A DNA stretch of 64,000 bases from Pontederia crassipes (Eukaryota > Streptophyta > Magnoliopsida > Commelinales > Pontederiaceae). Shown one piece after another: positions 60,359-64,000 of this stretch; the first letter of the stretch is position 1, and the number at the start of each line of letters is the position of its first letter. The notes beneath the pieces are model-generated. The model searched no databases, was not told the DNA's origin, and was given only the letters and a program-made list of their open reading frames with translations. The stretch is from assembly GCA_030549335.1 (NCBI GenBank), contig CM060196.1, positions 20,604,501 through 20,668,500 on the forward strand. The letters run 5' to 3'. The position numbers and the translations under genes were made by a program.

Positions 60359-61446
60359 GATTCTCCAACTTAAATTTATGACTCAAATGTCCTTCAACTT
60401 TGATTTTTTTTGCACGCTTCGTCCGCTTGACCGTCTATAGTGGATTTCTTGATTTTTTTCACTTACATGGGCACCACATGACCTATTTCTCTTTCATTCA
60501 TGTCATTTAAAAAAGTAATAAAATAATATAAATATATAATAAAATTAAAAACAAAAAAGTGGCAGCCTCATCGTCGAGCTCGATTAGAGTGGGGGCATCA
60601 TCTTTCTTGTGTGTGCCTGTCGTCGTCAACGCGTGAGAAAGAATTGACGAGGGACGACGCCCCCTCTCTCTCTTGTCGCAGTGCGCGATAGAGAAAGGGG
60701 GGCGTCACCCCCCTTTGCAACTTGGCCACCTATAAATTGCAGAGGGGGGCATAATCTCTCGCGCACAAGAGAGGTCATCCCCCTTTTTTCTCATTCGTGA
60801 CGTCGCGCGAAGGGAAAAAGGGGACCTTAACTGGCGTTGTGTGCGAGGAAAAGGGGTGCCAACTCCCCCCACCCCCCTCTTCCTCCCTCATCGATCGCAA
60901 GGGAGAAAGAAAGATATGATGCAAAAGACGCCGCCGCAGAAGTAGAAGATGAGAATCTTAGCGGCGGCAGCGCCGCGGGGGCTTGTAGAGGCAGAGGTGG
61001 TCATGTTCGGGGGAGAAGAGGATGTCCTTCCAGATGACAGAGCCGTCATCGACAAGGAGGCCCAGCTCTGATGCGTGGACGATGGAGTTGTCATTGTAGA
61101 CGCGGAGAACACCTGTGCAGTCCTCAAGGACAGGGGAGGGGTCGAAAGAGGAGGACATGGATGAAACGAAGATGGTGGACATAGCATAGAGCTCGCCAAT
61201 TCCGATGAGCAGCTACCATTGTCGGCTTTTTTTATTTTTTTATCTTTAATATTAATTTATTACTTTCTTAAATGATGTGGATGAAAGAGAAATGAGGCAT
61301 GCGGCGGCCACGTAAGCGAGGAAATCGAAAAACTCACTATAGGCGGTCAAGTGAATAAAACGCGCAAGAAAAACAAAGTTTGAGGAGGACTGATCAAAGT
61401 TGGAGGAGGTCATTTTAGTTATATATTGAAGTTGGAGAATTTACCC
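60359..61446. mobile_element. Pack-MULE-like element, about 1.1 kb
   Basis: Inverted arms of about 220 bp: the left GATTCTCCAACTTAAA from 60359, and the right, on the minus strand from 61446, GGGTAAATTCTCCAACTTCA. Both continue with CAACTTTGAT, GCTTGACCG.CTATAGTG, TTCTTTCATCCACAT-like and AAGAAAGTAATAAA words. The GGGTAAATT end is shared with the hairpin MULE at 38267, so the two may be one family. Between the arms lies a GC-rich insert, unlike the flanks, that includes a fragment of a carboxylesterase gene. The left arm lacks a clear GGGTAA terminus, and no target duplication was fixed. Confidence 0.7.
60961..61182 (-). pseudogene. Captured fragment of a carboxylesterase (CXE) gene
   Basis: On the minus strand the frame reads VLEDCTGVLRVYNDN, then VDDGSVIWKDILF, then LCLYKP. 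This is the N-terminal segment of plant alpha/beta-hydrolase carboxylesterases (pattern V.DC.G.L.VY.DGSI...DDGSV.WKD..FD...L.LRLYKP; CXE15 and tuliposide-converting enzyme group). About 70 codons are present, starting at a plausible native Met, and the match ends at LYKP. The catalytic HGGG and GxSxG regions are absent. The fragment is open but incomplete and lies between transposon arms, which fits gene capture by a Pack-MULE. Whether it is transcribed is unknown. Confidence 0.62.
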
Positions 61447-64000
61447 AAACACTCGTCAACTCGGCCTATTTGATTTGTGAGTAAATTTTATAAAAAAGGC
61501 TAGAATGTGTAATTTTATTTATTTTAATAAGTGAATTATCCTTTTAGTTAAATTGTGTTTGAAGTAAATTGAAAAAAAATATCAAATATAATTGAAAATT
61601 TTAAATAAAAAAGGTGAGCTAATTTTATTATGGCCATCAACAATAATTGTTATTCTATTGTAATAATTACAAAAAGAATTATTTTGTTAATTTTAAGATG
61701 ATTTCAGGAAAGATTCGCTTAATCTTATTCTAACTTATGTTTCATATTATTCTTAAAATAATTGATCATCCACTCATTTATTCAACTACAAAATACTTCC
61801 CTTACTTATTTACTTTATCCAGAACCTTTCTTTTAAAATAAGCTTCATAAGAAACTTTCCTTTTGGATTTTATTATTATGTGGACTTTTCAATGATTTGT
61901 GCGATGAAATATGCTAAGGTTACAAAATTTTGATTTTCATAATATATAATGCATTTAAATCGGATATAATATTTTAGTTATGAGGAATCACCTATTAATA
62001 CAAAAGTAATGTCATGGTTAATTAATTATGTGAGCAAAAATTTATTTTATCTTATTACTATATATATATATTAGAAATATATATATGTCTCAGTTTTAAT
62101 TAGCTTTTGAATTATGCAATGCCTTTGATATAATTTAATTAACAGATATTTCTTTATCTTTCGTCTCTAAAGTATATCATGTTTTCACATTACCCCTTAA
62201 CTTCAATATTATCCACCTCGTTTAATATTTTTAAACACTTCCATTTAATATCAAATGCTTAAAATATATTCACTTTTAACAATACATTTATATTTTTACC
62301 ATTATTAATTTACTTATTTCATTTTTAAAAAATAAAAAATCAAATGGGACCATGAAAAAATATGAGCTTAGAGTGTGGATCCTATTTAATAGTATTTGTT
62401 TTAGAATTAAAATTTAAACATTAATGAGAATAAGAAAATAAAGTATGGCAAAAAAAATAAATATATTTTAAATACTTTAAAAAGCGGGAGCGTTTGGAGG
62501 ATTGAGTGTAAAAAAATAGAAAACAAAGCGAAAATTTACTATAAATGTATAATTTGTTGGTTGAAAATGAAAATAGCATTTGAATTAATTATTTGTTTTA
62601 TATTGAGATCGGTTCACTTTAGAGCCCTTTACCTCTTTTAGGGGAAAGTAACATTTGAACCAATTATAGAATACAAAATATTATGAACATTTCTTATTAT
62701 TATTTTTCCATTGAAAATATGAATTTTCCGAGTAAGCAAACTCATAATGAGTCGTGGATGGCGTGCATGGACCGACGGATGCTGCCAAAATCTTAGAACA
62801 ATGGTTTATGATTAATTGACGGTTGGTTGGTTCTTGGATTCGCATCACCATCAGAATTACAACTTTATGTCATGATTCTTGTCCCCCCTTGCCTTTACCA
62901 TTTCACTTCACATCTCATTAGTATGTGTAAAAAATAATGGTGAATTTTAAGAGGGGGGTGCTGAAAAGAAACTTTATGCTCGAAGTAATTATTCAAACCA
63001 ATGTTGTTGTAAGAAAATTCGAATTTGATGAAGGGGTCAAGTAGTCAAATCAAATAGTTGATGGAATAATATAAATTAATAATAAATAAAATAGGTTAAA
63101 AGGATTGATTGTATAAATAATGTATTAAAGTTTTTTTTTAATTTTCAACTTGACTTGCACCGGATGATTCAAATCTATCTCGGTTGAACTCAAATTTTTA
63201 CTAAGCTTGATTAAGGCAGGTCAAACTTATGCCCAAATTTGAGGTGACTCGTGATTATTTTAGTGCTCGAACACTAGCACGATTAGTGGAGCCGGGTTGG
63301 ATTTTAAAATAGTGATTCTAACTTTACTTTTCATTTATATCATTGTTTTGGTTACTTATTTTAATACCTAGGTTTATAGATAATTAATATTTGGTATTTA
63401 TAATGAATCGATTCTTTGCTGTGAAATTTTCACACAATAAAAAAATATAAAACTATAATGCTTTGATAACGTGCCTAACACTTATGTTTAAGGCCATGTT
63501 GGAGACATTACTGTCGTTTAGCCTATCAACATAAAAAATTACTTGAATGGAAGACTTAAACATAGCTAAATTATCATGAGGAAGGTGAACTATATAGAGT
63601 GTACCAACTTTTGAGTTATGGGTCTGTATCTATACATTATTTTTTAAACTAAAATCAAGCATTTAATGAGCATGCTCCATACTCATTTGGGTAGCATCCT
63701 ACTTATATCCATAAACCTCTGATTGAAAGTGGATGGCAGATCAAGAGAGGTGCAATTCAACAATGATTTACTTTGGTTCAACATGTGACTTGGCTTTGGT
63801 TCATTAGTAGTTTACCATAGGATTTGCAAACAAGGAGAAGGTGAAAGCGAACTCAAGTGAGATTGTTCAATGGTGACGATTTCGATAGTGCAGGCAAGGA
63901 GGTTGGCCAATGCCGGAGGAGGAGGTCGTGGCCGTCGGTGTCTTTGGGAGCGAGGAGGAGATCATGGGCGTCAATGACTTTTAGGAATAAGGATGATTCC
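61447..64000. other. AT-rich spacer to the end of the window, no gene seen
   Basis: Apart from the dispersed repeat at 62165-62400, nothing is recognised. The last 150 bp (63860-64000) become GC-richer, with GAGGAGGAGGTCGTGG-like words, and may be the edge of another element or gene that continues outside. Confidence 0.4.
62165..62400. repeat. Second member of the intron-6 dispersed repeat
   Basis: It shares ATATTATCCACCT, AAACACTTCCA.TTAA, AAATGC.TAAAATAT and TACATTTA..TTTTTACC with 11131-11275, in the same order and strand. The family is unknown. Confidence 0.5.

Noticed and set aside
60888-61199. Second minus-strand frame over the Pack-MULE insert
   Set aside because: The overlapping frame at 60958-61182 carries the carboxylesterase match; this one is Ser/Pro-rich noise.

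Overview
The window is plant nuclear DNA. Evidence: split genes with GT-AG introns for plastid chorismate synthase, a LOG2/LUL-type RING ubiquitin ligase, cytosolic ribosomal protein uL23 (L23a) and a group III patatin-like protein. The spaces between genes are AT-rich and full of retrotransposons and terminal-inverted-repeat DNA transposons. The strongly GC-biased first exon of the patatin-like gene hints at a monocot outside the grasses, but this is a weak inference.

Layout. Positions 1-13283 hold the left copy of a tandemly duplicated chorismate synthase gene (exons 2-13; exon 1 lies outside the window). It is a pseudogene: it has a stop codon in exon 6 and a 30-bp deletion that removes the end of exon 11 and its splice donor. 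A 9.2-kb Ty3/gypsy chromovirus (1495-10679, target duplication TTTCT) sits in its intron 6. After a repeat-derived spacer comes the RING ligase gene (15645-19410). The intact 13-exon chorismate synthase gene (21597-26010, 441 residues with a transit peptide) follows. The L23a gene lies on the minus strand (27897-29799) with telo-box and site II promoter motifs upstream.

Positions 31294-49200 hold no recognisable host gene and are a stack of mobile elements. They include a 5.0-kb PIF/Harbinger transposon with two degenerate genes, two MITE-like elements, a 2.8-kb solo LTR split by a 1.46-kb hairpin MULE (10-bp target duplication), a 3.0-kb MULE-like element (9-bp target duplication) inside an older repeat, and a 190-bp TTC microsatellite. 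Positions 49200-55600 hold little except a 23-bp retroposed fragment between perfect 19-bp target repeats. The patatin-like gene (55611-57672, minus) is the last intact host gene. A Pack-MULE-like element (60359-61446) then carries a fragment of a carboxylesterase gene. The remainder is AT-rich and featureless apart from one dispersed repeat.

The host genes do not form a pathway. The main biological story is recent duplication of a single-step shikimate-pathway gene, followed by decay of one copy. Relative ages can be read from the sequence. Paralogous introns differ by roughly 2-3%, while the two LTRs of the element inside copy 1 differ by about 1.5%, so the element landed after the duplication. 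A 359-bp deletion in intron 6 of the intact copy also postdates the duplication.
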